From assembly GCF_932526225.1 (NCBI RefSeq), contig NC_064041.1, positions 1,934,699 to 1,998,698 of the forward strand: a DNA stretch of 64,000 nucleotides. Reading direction: 5' to 3'. Positions 11,634-26,700 of the stretch are shown here, piece after piece; positions within the stretch are counted from its first letter, which is position 1; each line of letters begins with the position of its first letter. The notes below the pieces were generated by a model. That model had not been told where the DNA came from. It worked only from the letters and a program-made list of their open reading frames with translations, and searched no databases. The DNA is from Nematostella vectensis. Its lineage: Eukaryota; Cnidaria; Anthozoa; Actiniaria; Edwardsiidae. Made by a program: the position numbers and the translations under genes.

Positions 11634-14310
11634 GGCTCGAAGGTCCGCTCAGAGCAAACAAAAAATATATAACGTTTGGCTGGATTACCGTGCACATCAA
11701 TATGTCTTTAAAATGACTATAAAAATCTTTTTTGTAATAATCATCTTGATTATTATTGTTATATGTTAAAAAGCACCCTATTAATATGGTGCTTTAAAAT
11801 ACATTTTAAATACAAGATTGAATTTATTTGAAGTATTGATTGCCTAATGTAATACGGCGAGGGGAGGGGTATACCGGAAATTTGGTCCACTGAAATGGAA
11901 AAACGAACCTACCCCGCTCAAAATCCTGGCTACGGGCCCGCATGACCTGACGTCTATTTTAAACGACATGAAAAAGCTTCCCTTGGGTCATTTGTCAAAA
12001 CTCCTTTTTTGTACCTATAACAAGTCTTAAGACAAATTTGATGGTCACAAAACTAAAGAGTGAGCCACAAGAAAGCTGCTAAACGCTCGTATGTTGTTCG
12101 AGCTCAGTGAGCAACACTGAATTGAAAATGTATCGGTGCTAGCCGATGCACGCTATACTGTCGAGGGGATGATGAAGAAAGGACTAGCTGACCGCTTGGC
12201 GGGAGGTAACAGTTTTATTCTCCTCGACAACAGGGTTGTACAATAAGATTAAGAAAAACTGAATTTCTAGCACTAACACCTTTCCCTTTTTATATTCTCT
12301 ACACAGAGCGGCCCGTCCTTCTGTGGTCCAGCCGTGCAAGTTGTTGAATTAAGAGATACTCGATAAAACAGTTGGCTTACTGGGTAGTCAACCTGTCGCC
12401 TCTTATTTTTCTTACGCACGGCTCCAGATTTTTCTTGGTTTCCCGTTACTAAATTAAAGTTTTCCGCAGGTACAAATAATAAAGAGAGATATCAAAACGG
12501 TGGTATTTTCCCGATACCACATCATTTACCAATGGTGTTTTTCTAAAGGCTTATGATAACATATCTAATAAAATCAAGTCAAGGTCTCCCATCTTATCTA
12601 CTATATCATTACTCAGCTTACCCTAATAACCGCTAGATCACGAAACTACTTATCCTTTTCCCAATAACCAGAACATCTTGAAACTAAGGAAACCTGACCA
12701 CCAATTTGTTTTCATTGATTCTAAAAATACTCACTTTGACTGAATATTTGATTATACGGAAATGTCTAGGGTGACAATGAAAGCAAAACGGTGCAAAATG
12801 AAATGATATTAGCTATGGCTGACTAAATCCGTTGCTATTTTCGACAATATCTTGAGGATATTTCCAATTTTGCATTGATTACCGACGAAACAACGTCTGA
12901 GAGACGGCAGGTACTGACGTGACCAATACAGGGTAAAGTATTGTTAGATCCATGTGACCTACCACAAGAACCACTAGATCAGTTATAAGAATCCGTCTAT
13001 CTGGCCCTTATCAAATAAACCTTTAAAAGAAAAAGTCGACAACAACGCAGATTTATGTGTTTTCCAACGATATTTCGGCAGGCCAATACCTGCCTTCTTC
13101 AGGTTATAAATGAGTTACAGTGGCATGCTAAACGTTTAATTTATTAATCAACTCTCGACGCAGACCACAAGGTCCGACGCACACCAGCAGATAAAGGCTG
13201 CCGGTGGTTTCTTCCTACGTTTTTATTATCAAGCACCCATTTTTAAATTCTGGATCTGCCCCTGTATGGAAAGTATAACTGTACCCTGGTGTGGTCCTAT
13301 AACATTGTGCCTTGTTATTAGGGCGTGTTTTGTAGTTGGAGCGACCAAATTAGACCAAATGTTTTTAGCCTTACTTTGATAACGGGCCTTAAGAAACTTA
13401 GACAGCAGTAGTGGTAAGATAGTGAGACATCGTCAAACTATTGTTTCTTTTCTTTTAAGAATATATTCTAACAGGATTTATTTGCTTACAAACTCTGTAA
13501 TAGACCACTAGCCGTGAGCCTGGGCAACCTGTGCTTGCTTATTGACATTTTGTGGGTTCAAACTAACGGTTTGTGACAATGCAAACTCTGCCACTTGTCA
13601 AAAACGTAGACGACTACAGCAGCATCACCTCTACACAAATACTTCGTATATCGTGTTTATGATAAAAAATTAGCAACATAACACTCAAACGAGAAAAGGA
13701 CTAAAGATTTACAACCGGATTACATAAAAGGATAAAGCTGTAAGAAAAATCTTTTCCGAATTTATATCTTAATAAATGGATATGGATGAAACAAAAAATA
13801 CAATAAACCCAGTATTTTTTTAAATGTTTATCTGCAAACAACGATATAAAACAAACAAATTAAAGCCAGGTCAGGCAGGTACAGGTCATCACTGTGACGG
13901 TGTCGGAGTTTTCACTGAAGGATGGCTAAGAGCTCATGGCTTATACATTCTTGGAATCCCCCTAATGAAAGGGGTGTGGTGTTAATGGGTAGTAACAGGT
14001 GTATGGGTGTGGTCAGGTCGGGTGTTTCCGTGGACTTATGTCCACCAACAATCATCAGCGATTCTGACCCGACATCGTGTTTGTGTAGCGTGGCACATGC
14101 GTCCAATATATACAGGTTATTGGGTTATATGATTTATTCTTCTTTTTCATGTGGTTCGACTGAAGCGGTAAGGTTTCCGTCTAAACAAAACTAAATTTCC
14201 ATAGCAGAGGAAATTACTTATCCTAATTCTTCTTTCTTTTGCATTCTTAGGTGTTCCTCTAATGATAAGGATTCGTCTATAATTCTCATCATTTTTGAAG
14301 TTTAATTACA
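10451..14310. repeat. Long stretch without a recognised gene; C-run and (CA)n microsatellite
   Basis: Positions 11582-11630 are a C homopolymer followed by (CA)n. Around 11215-11565 the phrase CCGACTACCGACAAA recurs several times. I find no exon with family signature on either strand. Confidence 0.45.
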
Positions 14311-14318
14311 TCGCTGAT

Positions 14319-14331
14319 TTATATATATAAT
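14319..14331 (+). promoter_or_regulatory. TATA-like box upstream of the astacin gene
   Basis: TTATATATATAA lies about 115 bp upstream of the ATG at 14443, a spacing that fits a TATA box plus a short 5' UTR. It is weak evidence in an AT-rich background. Confidence 0.35.
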
Positions 14332-14442
14332 AGCCTAAGGTTCTTATTTTATATTTTCTTCCTTTTCTTTCCTTGCTAGAGCCTTCCTCCTTTAGTTTTT
14401 TTCACGCAATTCAATATATTTTTTATTCAGTTCATGTGTAGA

Positions 14443-14787
14443 ATGAAGGGACTTTTATTCGCGGGATTGCTTATGGCGTTTTCGCTCTTTTTAGCCGAAG
14501 GTAGGTTTTGAATGTTTTACATTCTCCCCTGATCTATGCTAGTAAATACGAGCTCTGATTGGCCGAGAAGTCTTGGTGGTGTGTGTACTCACACCATTAC
14601 TAAAAGCACCTTTTTCGGTGCGCTACCCTTGCCCTTTTTTCTCCAGGCAAACCTATTAACGACATGGAGAAAGATCAAAAAGGTTTTTCCTTTGAAGGCC
14701 AGAGCGGACGGGTTCGACGTGCCGCCATGAAGGACAAGTGGCTGTGGCCCAAAGGCGTCATCCCTTACACCTTCAGTAATACACTGG
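14443..14787 (+). CDS. Astacin exons 1-2: signal peptide, propeptide, start of mature domain
   Basis: Exon 1 (14443-14500) encodes [19 protein letters not shown], a typical hydrophobic signal peptide, and ends in phase 1 at GTAGGT. Exon 2 (14647-14787) encodes a short propeptide, the dibasic/furin-like RVRR, then [13 protein letters not shown], which matches the start of astacin catalytic domains. It ends at GTAAGG. The propeptide of about 24 residues is short, but family lengths vary widely. Confidence 0.88.
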
Positions 14788-17700
14788 GTAAGGATAATTC
14801 AATCCTTCTATACCTTTCAAACACGCGAAAAAACGCGCGGTACGGCACAGTTTGCCCAAGCTCTGTATTTGTACCTATTGATCTTAGGTAAACATTGTAC
14901 GAAAAAAGAGTTAAAAATAAAACATTAATTGTCGAGAGGAAAAATGTAGTTTATTGTTGTGTAGATGTTTACATTTTGCGTGTTCTCTTGCCATTCTTTG
15001 GTGTTTTTGAAGAACCCCGATTCAAACAATGGACGGAACGTATACACGAAATGTTTCCTACCATGGATTCCGTCCATAACAGTGTTTAAATAGTGTTTGT
15101 AACGGTTTAAGGGCCTATGTATTTCATTGCTATGCAACTTGGTTGCTATGCGGGTGCAATTTCATTTCAATACTGAAAAGGCGGGAAAATGGCTTGTTCG
15201 GTATTTTTGATGCGAAACTTTCACTTCGTATAAACAAAACAGCGGAAAATGGTATAGAAAAACAAAGGAAAGGGAGCAAAAAAGATGACAGGATGCAGAT
15301 AAAAATGTTTGTATCGATTTTGCGTTTAACGATGTGAAAAATGGCTGAGGCCTGTTGAGGCCACGTTTTGTAATAAGGGCCACATATGAAATAAAGTAAG
15401 CCACATTTGTAATAAACTATCCCATATCTCAAAAAAGAAACATCTTACGAAACCCAACTTGGTAGGTGCCATGTACGTGCCAAGGGGGTGAGTGCTGAAT
15501 AACGTATGCGCATGCGCGTGCTCTGGCGAAAACAAGCACAATCGTAGTGTGTGATAATGAGGGAGTCATAAAGAAAATTATAGCCTTAGGTTTGGTCTAG
15601 TTTTCTTAGCATTCGCCAAAATGTGACAGTTCGCCGGTAAAAAGCCGCCATTTCAAAACAAAAAGGCTGGTTTAACCGCGCGGTACTGGAACTAGTCTTG
15701 CGTTTTTCAGGTTTGGCGTCAAGGGGAGTGCAAGGAGATGGTCATGTGATATGTGACGTCATCGATGACGTCATTAAATAACAAAAATATCAATATCTCA
15801 CGAAAAAAACATCGTAAATCAAATTACAAATTTCTTAATAAAGCAACAAAAACCCCTTATTTCGCCGCCATTTCTTTGTTTTGTCTTCAAAGTGAAAATC
15901 CATACTTAAATGTTTTCATGTCCTTTTTATTACCAAGCAGTGCGTAGAAATCAAGAATCGTTTGAAATGGCTGACAAGAAATGGATTTTTTTATTCTCGG
16001 TCACGTAATCATAGGCGTGGCGCGTTGACGCCATCGATCTCATTGAACTTTCCTATATAGCATCAGCTGAAAATTCTCATTTGAATATCTCAAATATTTT
16101 TAGAATTATAGCCGTTTCAATTGCCCTATAACGGGCTACCTTATTCAGGCTGGGCTTTTTTTAGCTGTCTGTGACTGGGGGGGGGGGGGCTAAAGGTCCC
16201 CCCTCCGTATTTCATGAACCGCTTATGCTATGACCATCAAACTTACAGACAATGATCACCAGGATGCAAAAAAAACGTCACGCCCTATTTTTGGTGTAGT
16301 CGAATCACGTCTAGCAAATATATTCTTTTATTCTTTCAAATATTGCCTAAATTGTCAGATATCGGGTTGAAATCATTTTGAATCATTCAGATATATCAAA
16401 ATCAGTTTTTAACGTCTTTCCAATGCAAAATGCCGATAAAAACGTTTATAATCAATTTTTTTGTAAGAATTTCGGCCAGCTTGATTTTTTTTTTATTTTT
16501 GCAGAAGAAAATCTTAGTATCTTATCAAATCTAGTGACATTTTTAACAAAAGCAAAATTACCCAGCCCTCCCTCCAAATATCCGAGATACAAAAATTCTA
16601 GCGCTGTTGTGAAACTTGTCACCTAAACAAACTTATAAAGTCAAAAGAGGCATTTTAAACTGAGAAACAGGACCAAAATTAGCCTCTTAGCTGATGGTTC
16701 AGAAGTTATAGCAATTCTCCTGTATGGAGGGAGGGGGGGCTCAAAGGGCCCCTACTCCCAGTCTGAATAGGGTTAAGAGAGATACGTCCATGTGGGTTTT
16801 TCAAGATAGGAGGGGAGGTAAATAGGGATCATTTTAAAGGTAAGAAAAGAGTAAATTTGCTCAGGGTTTTTTTTTTAATGGATAGCTATGATTCACTAAT
16901 AACCACAAATACCGATTCTGATTGAATTTTCAAGTACAGATAGTTTGAAGGCTAAGCCCGAAATGGGACAGGGAAATTATCCCCATAAAAGGTCGGTTCC
17001 TCGATGTAAGGGAGACAGTTTTTAGCTGCCACAATCAGGCGCGTATCCAGGATTGGCTAAATGGGGGTGCGCAGTCATAGGTATCATATGGAAAAAGCAT
17101 AGTATTTGAAGAATCCTTCCTCAGATGCCTGACAATGAATGAATTTTCTGTAACAGACAGACGTACCCAGCGTCTTGCTAAAAGGGCAATGGAGCATTGG
17201 AGTAACAAGACCTGCTTGAAGTTCATACCGCGTATACATGAGAATGCTTACATCGAGATCAAGAACGATAGGTACATGCTTTGAAGAGCTATATCAGCTC
17301 GCACAAATAGTATTGTACGATATTTTAAATTTTTTGTATTCTTAAAGATTTCTAATATCAATGAAATACATGAAAGAGAAAGATTCGTTTAAGTTTTAGC
17401 GCCACAACTAGTACATAATGGTGCCCTTTCCCCACATCCTCTTATACTCCTTTTAACTCCAAGCTATTATATACCTTCTCCTCCTCTAAGGGAATGCCAA
17501 GCTACAGTTGGTTACATTGGAATTCCCCGGCAACAAGTGGGCCTTGGCAATAATAAAGACCGGTAAGTAATTGCTAGTTTTCGCGCTAAATCCTGCCGTC
17601 TACTACCCTGGGTACCAGAGCTTCACTCAGGCGCGTGCACAAGACGCTCCCCCCCCCCCTCCCTCCGCCTGGCGGACAAAAATTGTTTAAGGAATCTTTA

Positions 17701-20700
17701 AATCCTATTCGTACCCCTCCCCCCCTCCCCCCCCCCCCCTTACCAGTCCTGGAATCAAGCGTTGTTTCACCCGATTTTTAGCGGAGCCAGCGCGTAGGCT
17801 GCGCGCGGAGCCCCATAGGTATAGAGAAATGGTCTATAACAAGGCGACTGAGTTTTTGTGGTCAATGACGTCATTGTCACAAGCTGCCAGCCAGCCAGCC
17901 GCGATCTGCCTCGGCCCAGGTCTCTAGGGCGCGCAAAACAATATGGCGGCCACTAGAGTATTCCTAACCTAAAAAAAAACACAAAACCTACTGCAAACAC
18001 TGTCAAGAATTATCGAAAAAGAAGTGCTTGAAAAAAATCATTCGTGGTAATGCTAACCACGGATATGAACTTGTCTAATTATGTGCAAAAGACTGTGTAA
18101 AAGCATGGTTGAAAGTTTTGAAGAGTCAAGTCTTGTGCTCGAGTCAAGGTCAGCTGAAATGTCAGAGCAAGCTCAAAATCCTTTTAAACAATGAACCAGA
18201 GTTAAAAAGGTAAAAAACCTGTTTTTCCCCAAGTTGTCTGACAGGTTCTTGTATCATGTGCGTTTAGTGACATTTAGGCTATTGAGGCTCATAAATAGTC
18301 TCCTGATTTTTTTAGCGTAGCACCTGCGGAGCCCCATAGTGATAGAAAAGTGGTATAGCTATGCGATAAAGTTTCCGTGTTCACGATGGGATACCTGTGG
18401 ATTTTTTGCCATGTTTGTCCGTGCTTCGCTCTCTGATTGGTCGAAAACTGAATGGCGCCAAAGTAAGAACTCTATCTGAATAGGAAACCGAAAGACGACG
18501 ACTCAACTTTAGGGGGACTTGTCGAGATGAAGTAGTATAGGTTAATAAATATGGACTCTCTTGAATCTAACATGTTGAAATGTGATTGAGGTAAATACAA
18601 ATGTTTTTATCTTCAAAAAGCTTTCGTTCGTTTTGTTCGCCGTAGAGATTGTCAAAAGAATTCGTAAAACTGAATTTGCCTGTTCTATTCCCTGTATTTC
18701 CTGTGTTAGATCAAATCAGATTTAAACTTGGCACACTAAGTAACAGAGGCAAATTCTGTATAGCTTAATGTGAAGATAAAAAAATTAATGACAAATCAAA
18801 TTGTTTGAAATTAATTTTACGGCAAACGTTAACTTAACTAATGCGCTCGGTGCTTTATACGGCTCTAGAATTTGCTGGTGCTCCTGGAAGAACGTGCTGT
18901 AGGCAGAGCATCGCACGACTAGAATATGATTTTGAATACAGTAAAGAATACACTTGTTTTAGGTATATTTGTTGTTATGGAGAAGGCATTTTTAGTCGCC
19001 TTTTAGGGGGGTAACCCTTTTTGTGCTTTCGATTGGGTGAGGATCTTTTAAACCCAATACCCCCTCCCATCAATTAATTACCTTTCCCTCACTCTGCACA
19101 TTTAAGTAATGCTCCGTGTAAGAACTACGTTGAATCGATAGGTCCTGCGGCAATAGGGGTTCGTTATCTTTTTAACTAATCTAATTAATATTGCTATGCT
19201 TATTGGTTCAAGACGCTCTGCCCGCCAAATTTGAACTTTGGAGTCACATTTCTCTGAAATAAGTGCTCTTGTACTCATATTTATTAGGGGGCTTAGGTTC
19301 GAAGTAAGAAAGCTTTCAACCTTTGCATTTTTGTTAAAATCGTATGTTCGGAGCATGGAGAAATCCCTTTCGGATATCTGCTAATAACTTTTTATACTTC
19401 ACTTATTACAATTTTGCGCTTTTTTCTCTTGCCAAAGCAAACATTCCGCTGGCTAAACGTGTGAAAATACGGTCTCACATTTCCAAAAGCCTGTTAGTGC
19501 GGTAGAATTTAGCTTTCCAAAGAAAGTCACTTTTTCTTTCAAAGATTTTTGACAACGATTTTCATGTTAAGATTGACAACTAAAACGATTCACGCCTTTA
19601 AATAAAGTTACCAATTTTGCTTTATTCGATCCTCAATACAACTATTATCGCATACAAGCCACAGCAATAAAGTTTACTGGAATTCACAGTAGTAGCAGCC
19701 CTCTAATTATTATTTCATCGACACAGACAGAACACACAATATTTTCTTAAAACAAGCCGCAAGCAAGGTTTATTCCATAAGCTCATTGATGAAGTCGAGA
19801 GTGTCCAGCTTATAATCGGGGTCTCCATCTTCGATACATATTAGGCCATGAGGACTCACGTCCTCATGGCCTACTATGTATCTTCTACTTCAATGCATCG
19901 TTCTATGTCCCTTTGTTTAGTTGATGCTTTCATGAGTCGTACAGCATCAACTGATGACGGCAAAATTTGCCCTAGTGCAGAGGTTTCCTCAATGTCCTGT
20001 AAAAAAAGTACACACAAATTTAAGATTCCTTCTCAACTTCATTTCTTGAATATCAGAACTTATAAAAAATACAAGGCAACTACAGTCAACTTCCTCAGAA
20101 GCAGACACGTCAGGAACTAAAAACAGTGTTACAAGGGCTGTCAGCTAATGAAAATGAAGAAAGACATTGTTGCTTACAATTCTTTCACTTAGACGGGAGT
20201 TTGCTGTACCTCAATTTCAGGGTGTCAAACCCCAGGATGTTTCGCTACATTCAAGGAATACATTCGGGCTTGTTGGTATTTACATTTCACCCAGCTTATA
20301 AATCAGGCTCAAATAACTCATATTTACATATTCACATCGTAAACTCAAATGACAACTTCCCGTAATAAAACTCTTTAGTAAAATAGAACGAGTAAAATAT
20401 TTCGTTCCCTTCTGAACCAATTATTTGTCTCTCAAGTACTTATTGACCTATGAATTTTTTACCTGGAATGGTTCTAACGCGGCTTCAGCAGCGGCGCTGG
20501 TCTCAGAGGTTTCCGGTTGGAAAAACACGCTGGAACTTGAGGCAGTTTCATCTCTACAGCTCTGCAATTTTGATTTTCGAAATAAATAACAAATTGAAAA
20601 GGAGGATCAAGACTGGTCAAGACAGTACAGAAACAGCAGAATCTATACGGCAAGCGACAGAACATTGACTTTGAGAAAGATCATTTTTCTCACCTCGTGT

Positions 20701-23700
20701 GAAGTTTTCATGCGTTTGTTTCCAAGCTCCAAATCGACTCGCTGTCGGCAGTATGTACAAATGCTTCTAGACCAGCCCTTTTTGCCTTTGTCATCTAGCT
20801 CCAAGAAAACTTTCTCTACTCTGTTCGCCTTTCTCAGGGACCTCTGTTCCACATCTGAAGGCTTACTGCCACACCAAGCCTCGTGGTTTGGGCAGCAACA
20901 TGCCTGCCTTTTGAACACCATACCAAGCTTTTCCAACTTCTCGGACAAAGTTTGCAAGCAAACAGAACTCAGAAGCGTTTCTTTAAAGTATATACAATAG
21001 ATTTTCAAACTATTTTCGGAGAGATAATGAATAGCGAGAGACTTGTCTTAATATATCGAGGAGGAAGCATGTAGAATTCAAAATGGCGACGTGAGCGCTA
21101 GGTCGGAAATGTAACTTCCGAACATACGATTCGGACAAAACTCGGGGATAAGTCGTAACAATGCAACCTTTGTTTTATTCTTAAATTAAATGTTTGTCAA
21201 TCAATGGATAAGATATGGAAAACACCCGAAGATGTATTTTAGCCAATCAGAGGGCAGGATTTTACTGAAGTTTTATAGCTACTTCTGCGCATGCGTTGCC
21301 GCAGGGTACCGTAGTTCTTACACGAACCATTACTTAACCGAGATCGTCCATTGCTGGTGCATTCTTCATAAGTGCTTCATAGAGTTCATAATTGCTTTAT
21401 AGCAGGGATAGATGCAAAGAAGTTGTATAACGGACAAGCGTCATGGGCCGCGCAGCAAATGTTAGAAGAGGGGGGAATACGAATAGTGAATGCTCGATGC
21501 ATGTTGGGGAGGCTGAAGCCTCCCCCCCTCCCCCCCCCTGTGTATGACCAAATGCCCAGCCGGAAGTGGGGGGGCGATGAGGCTGGACCGCTGGAAATAG
21601 AACCTACACTGGGATGAATTTCCCAGCCAGTCAAGCCTCACCGCCAACCACAGGTATCCAGAGCAGAAGAAAAGAAACTTGATTGATTTCACATATTAAT
21701 TCCCTTAACAGGCACTGCTCATTTGCTGAAGTCGTTCACGAATTTGGTCACGTCATCGGCTTTTTCCACGAGCAAGCCCGACGCGACCGAGACGATTACG
21801 TGAAGATCATTCAGAAAAACATAAGAGGTAGGGGTATTTTATGTGAACAGTCTCTACAAATATATGATACGACATGACATCCTTTAAGGTTGAACCACTT
21901 TTAGCTCATCGACCATAAAGTGTCCATGTGGTAGCCTATGGTGGTCAATAGAAAGCCATGGTAGTCCATGGTGGTCTATAAAATACCATGGTAGTTCAGC
22001 CATGGTAGTCTAGCTATGGTCGTTTTTGTTTAATGGTTATCAATAATAAAGGTTGTTTCCCGGTGGAGTTGCTCTCTATATCCATCGGACGGGAGATCTT
22101 TAAGGGTGTAAATTTGGAGCCTTGGTATTTTTTGGGGGTGAAAACGAGAATGCCCAGATTTTTTTTTACCTCAGTATCTTTCAGGATGATATCATAGCCA
22201 TCGCTCATTTAACTTGTAGCTCATAAAAGAGCGTTAAAACGTGTCAATCGGTGTTTTTAGATCACTAGCAGTATCTTTTAGGGTTAAAATATAACCAGAC
22301 TATGGTGGGCCAGTGTTATATTAATATAAAATAAAACGAATTAAAATCCTAATTCCTTTATTTAATATTTATTTTCTAGTTATTTTTTTTCTTTGACGAA
22401 AAAAAATACAAAAAATATTGTGGCAAAAAAATATATTGACAAAAAAAATGACAAACAGAAAATATTAATTGAAACATCCCGCACGAGATTTATTCACACA
22501 AAAAAATAATATAAAACTGATTAGACCAGGACTCTTTGTGCACTTCCGATCACAGGTAGCCCAGGCTCTGTCAATGAGTATTTTGAACCGACCGGCTCAT
22601 TGACCGTTAATAGAAAGAACATATGGAGTTGTTACATATATGCAAGTATTCTTCCATAAAAATGTTATAAATTCAACCCAACGTTATGTACTACCTGTAG
22701 CTGTTTAAGCGATTAGAGCGCATTTGGGTCCGATAGAGGGAATTCTAAATTTCTCCAAACAGCGCAAAAGCGGCACATGCAGATTTGAGGTTTTCGAGAC
22801 TCAACTCGTCGTACTCCAAGTCTACAAACTTTCTAGGCTCGACTGGCCTGTAAGTCTGCTTGTTGTCTGGCTCCGCCGCTAGTCGCTGGAAAACGATCGG
22901 TGACGGGGGAGATGCGCCTTTGGCCGCATTCTGGGTTTTCTATATTTTTTCTAAAGGTCAGGACGCTTCTTCTCACATTCAGCACATTGAGTCAGCTCCG
23001 CCACGAGTAGCTGAAGGGACGCTGAACTGCTGAAGGCAAAAGTTCGCACCTCGCCCCTAGTATATCCTTATTTGGAGTTTCTACCAGGACACCCGTAAAA
23101 AGCGCGGGAATATTGTATCCACGTGGCGGAAGTGCGCAAGGAGTCCTGGTCTATTATAACACTGGGCCATCGTCCTTATAGCGTCACCAGATGCCTTGGT
23201 TATTATAACGATGGGCCACGTAGATAAAACGCGAAATTCATTTTTAGTTCGAATTTCTATGTTGGTGAAATTTACCTATGATTTTTAATGTTTTTTTAAT
23301 GTTGATTTTCAATGCGGTTTATTTTTGGACGTCCAGATTTTTTATCAGTTTTATATTATTTTTTTTGTGTGAATAAATATCGTGCGGGATGTTTCAATTA
23401 ATTTTTATGTTTGTCATTTTTTTGTCAATATTTTTTTTGCCACAATATTTTTTGCATTTTTTATCAAAGAATAAAAAATAAATAAATATTAATATTAAAT
23501 AAAGGAATTAGGGTTTTAATTTGTTTTATTTTATATTTTTTATAGGTGGTTTCCACTATTGTGATTGGTTTTACTGTTATAACACTGGGCCACCAGTGCC
23601 GACTTTAGTATATTTTAGGGTTGTTTTCAAAAAGTCCCGGCGATGATCACCGCCCGTTTAATATCGGAGTACCCCCCCCCCCCCCCCCGGGGGGATTATT

Positions 23701-26700
23701 TCTCACTTGGACATAAGCACAAGCGCAGCGCACGTCATTTCCTGATTCTCACTTAAACGCAAGCGTAACAGTAAGCTCAAGAGAACGTAACTGCTTGATT
23801 ATTTTGCGCTTCCGCTTGTGTTGAAACGATCCTCATATCTGTTGCCGCTTCCTTTTGCGCTTGCGCTTCGTCCTAGTGGTACCAAGATGTAGTCAATGTC
23901 AACAAATGGCAGTTAGTGAAAATTACTCATGACAGAGGTAAATAGACAAGTTACCGCTCATCACCGCGCAGACATAATTTCATGTTTTATATCTCCATAT
24001 CTGTCACTTTGTCTTAATATCTATTGGGTGCTATTCAAAAAGCAACTTCGAGTACTATGTGCAAAAAGGCACTGGTGATGAGTACATTTGTATAATTTTG
24101 TTTTTAATTTTTTTCTTCAGAGCAGCCTTTGATAATTGAAAATCACTGTGATTTAGCTTTTTATAAAATGAATATATTTCCTCTGCTGGTATTCAGGTAA
24201 ATATTTAACTCACCGAGCAAGTTTGAGCTTTGGAACTCCCTATGTTTTATTACATGTCATATCATAAACTTCACACGTGCGCGCCTGCTTGCCATGTTAC
24301 CGCTTATTTGTGAAACCTTCAAGCTAAAAACATACGCTCTAACTAGCTGTTTTCCTTGCCCGCAGGTAACCCGTCTAACTTCAAAAAGGTAGATGAGAAA
24401 TTTATAGATTCTCGTGGCGAGGCTTACGACTATGACAGCATCATGCACTACGGCAAGTTCGACGGCGGAAACGGAGGTGATACCATTCTTCCAATACAGG
24501 ACAATGTCAAGCTCATCGACAAAATCCGTCATAGAAAGGGTTTGAGCGCCGGCGACATTCGTCAGACAAACCTCATGTACAAGTGCAATGGTAAGACAAC
24601 ACGCTCCACAATTGGCTTATTGCATCTTATCCTCACGGGGGGATGGGGGGGGGGGGGTCAGGGGTTTGAGGACCTCAAAAATCCAAGGGGGGAGAGGGCC
24701 TAAGTTCCCAGGAGGGGGGGGGGGGAGTGGCAATAAAAAATTAATTCCGAGGGGAGGGGAGCCAAATCTCTTAAATTTCCAGGGGGAGGGGGAAAATAGC
24801 CCATAAACTCCAGGGGGAGTAGGGGGCCTAACTATGATTTTTTTCCAGAGGGGGGGGGAGTAATCTTCATTTGCATAATTTGTCCGAAAAAGGAAGTGAG
24901 ATCACAGTTTCTGTCAATTATCATATAAGTAATAATATACTTTAATATTACATAGTGGAATTTCTAGGAAGGGAAATAAGAATTGACCATTAGACTCTTG
25001 AAAAAATATTTTCTGTCAACTAATGGTCTCTTGGACACCTTGAACTTGTACAGCCTTTTTCACACCAAGGTTGAGCATTTGTTAACTTTTATACTGCATG
25101 TTTAATATTATTGAAGGAATGCTTTCTTGATCCATTTGGAGGGGCCAATATATACTTCTTATTAAGGGTTTACTGACATCTGTTGCTAAGGAAAATTAAA
25201 TATAGCATAAAATCCTTGTAGAAAGTAATGAGGGTCTGATATTTGCTAAGTTGACCACCAAAAGTGTGCTGACTTTTTTGATGATGTTTTCCCGTGACGT
25301 CATCGTGTGACGTCATAGATACAGAAAAAAGCAAATATTTCAAGTAAACTTACTTACTTAAATAATTATTGAATGCGTTTTATGAATCTTGAGAGATGGG
25401 CGCATTGAGCCAAGCATGCGTTTTAGGGATAATTAAGGAATTATTTTTTGACGATTTTTCAAAGGTCCTGAAATCCAGATTATTTGAAATAATTCCCTTT
25501 TCTGTTAGATTAACGCTAAATCCATGCTTGGCTATATAAAGGAGATTTCAACAATAAGAAATAGTGAAAAAATATTGCGTTTTGAAGTAATTTGGCGACA
25601 ATAAAAACTTTTCTTTAGAAAACGCAGAACTGGAAGTGAAACAAAGCCCCCGCGTGCACATTCGGCCTGCTTAGACACACTGATATCTCACATGATGAAA
25701 TTAAATGAAGTTTAAAAACAAATTCCAATAGTGTTTCGTGGTATTTACACTTCAAAGGAACTATATAAGTCATGTCATGATGGAAACTGAAAAAGTATTT
25801 TAAAATTCCGATACAGCGCGCGCTACTATGAAATAAGATTTTCAGTGCGTGCGAGAGAGAAGACACAATTTCTTTCAATGGCTATAGGTTCCTTGTATTA
25901 CGGACAGATTTTCAAAACACAAGTAACGTGAGGCCGAAGTGCACATAACCAGATTTTGGCTTTTTACGATAATTTTTCCTTGATCATCATTGCCCTGTGT
26001 ATCAGTTCAGGAACAAAACCCCAATTTCCAATGTCGCATCAATTTAAGAAAAAGTCGCACTTGATATTTTGTTTGCTATAAGTTACTAAGTACTCAGAGA
26101 TATTCCCCGCCTTATTCGATGTGAAATGGGCTTATTGGAAGCGTCTGTGCAAAACGACCAAGGGCTGAGATTTCTCAGTACGGACCGAGCAAGCGAGGTT
26201 AATAAGTTATTTATTTATTATATGGCTTTTAACAATATTTGTACGAGAAGGAAAACTTGTGCTGCTGAAGTAAAAGAAGAAACCCTTTCTTTCTGGATTT
26301 ACAAGCCACAAGTGCTCAACTCCAAAGATCTGTTAAGAGTTTAAAATAAAATAAAATAATAATCTATTTGTCGATTGGTCGATTTGTAAAATGACCATCG
26401 AAAATTGCTTTTTACGCCGATTTTACCTACCTCAACATAAAACATTTTTTTCTTTTATGTTATTTCCTTTAGGGAAAAAATCGTTTCATTTGTCCATTTG
26501 TTATGGCAATTCCCGCCATAATGATTTTGCAACGCGCGCGACAATTTCAAGTTTACTGAAATTTTATTTGCGATAAAAAAGGTAGCAAATCGTTCCTTTA
26601 TACGGAGAATAAAGGCAAATCACTCGAGGAATTTACCTGCATAATGTAACCTCATTCAAGTGTAGAATTTTAGTGAATATATCTTACTGTCTGTGGAGAA

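Noticed and set aside
14443-24590. Astacin as a toxin gene
   Set aside because: Some cnidarian astacins occur in venom, but nothing in this sequence separates a venom protease from a developmental or digestive one, so no such claim is made.
26126-26576. Two short plus ORFs in astacin intron 6
   Set aside because: No domain, no supporting splice sites in the right phase, and AT-rich composition like the surrounding intron.
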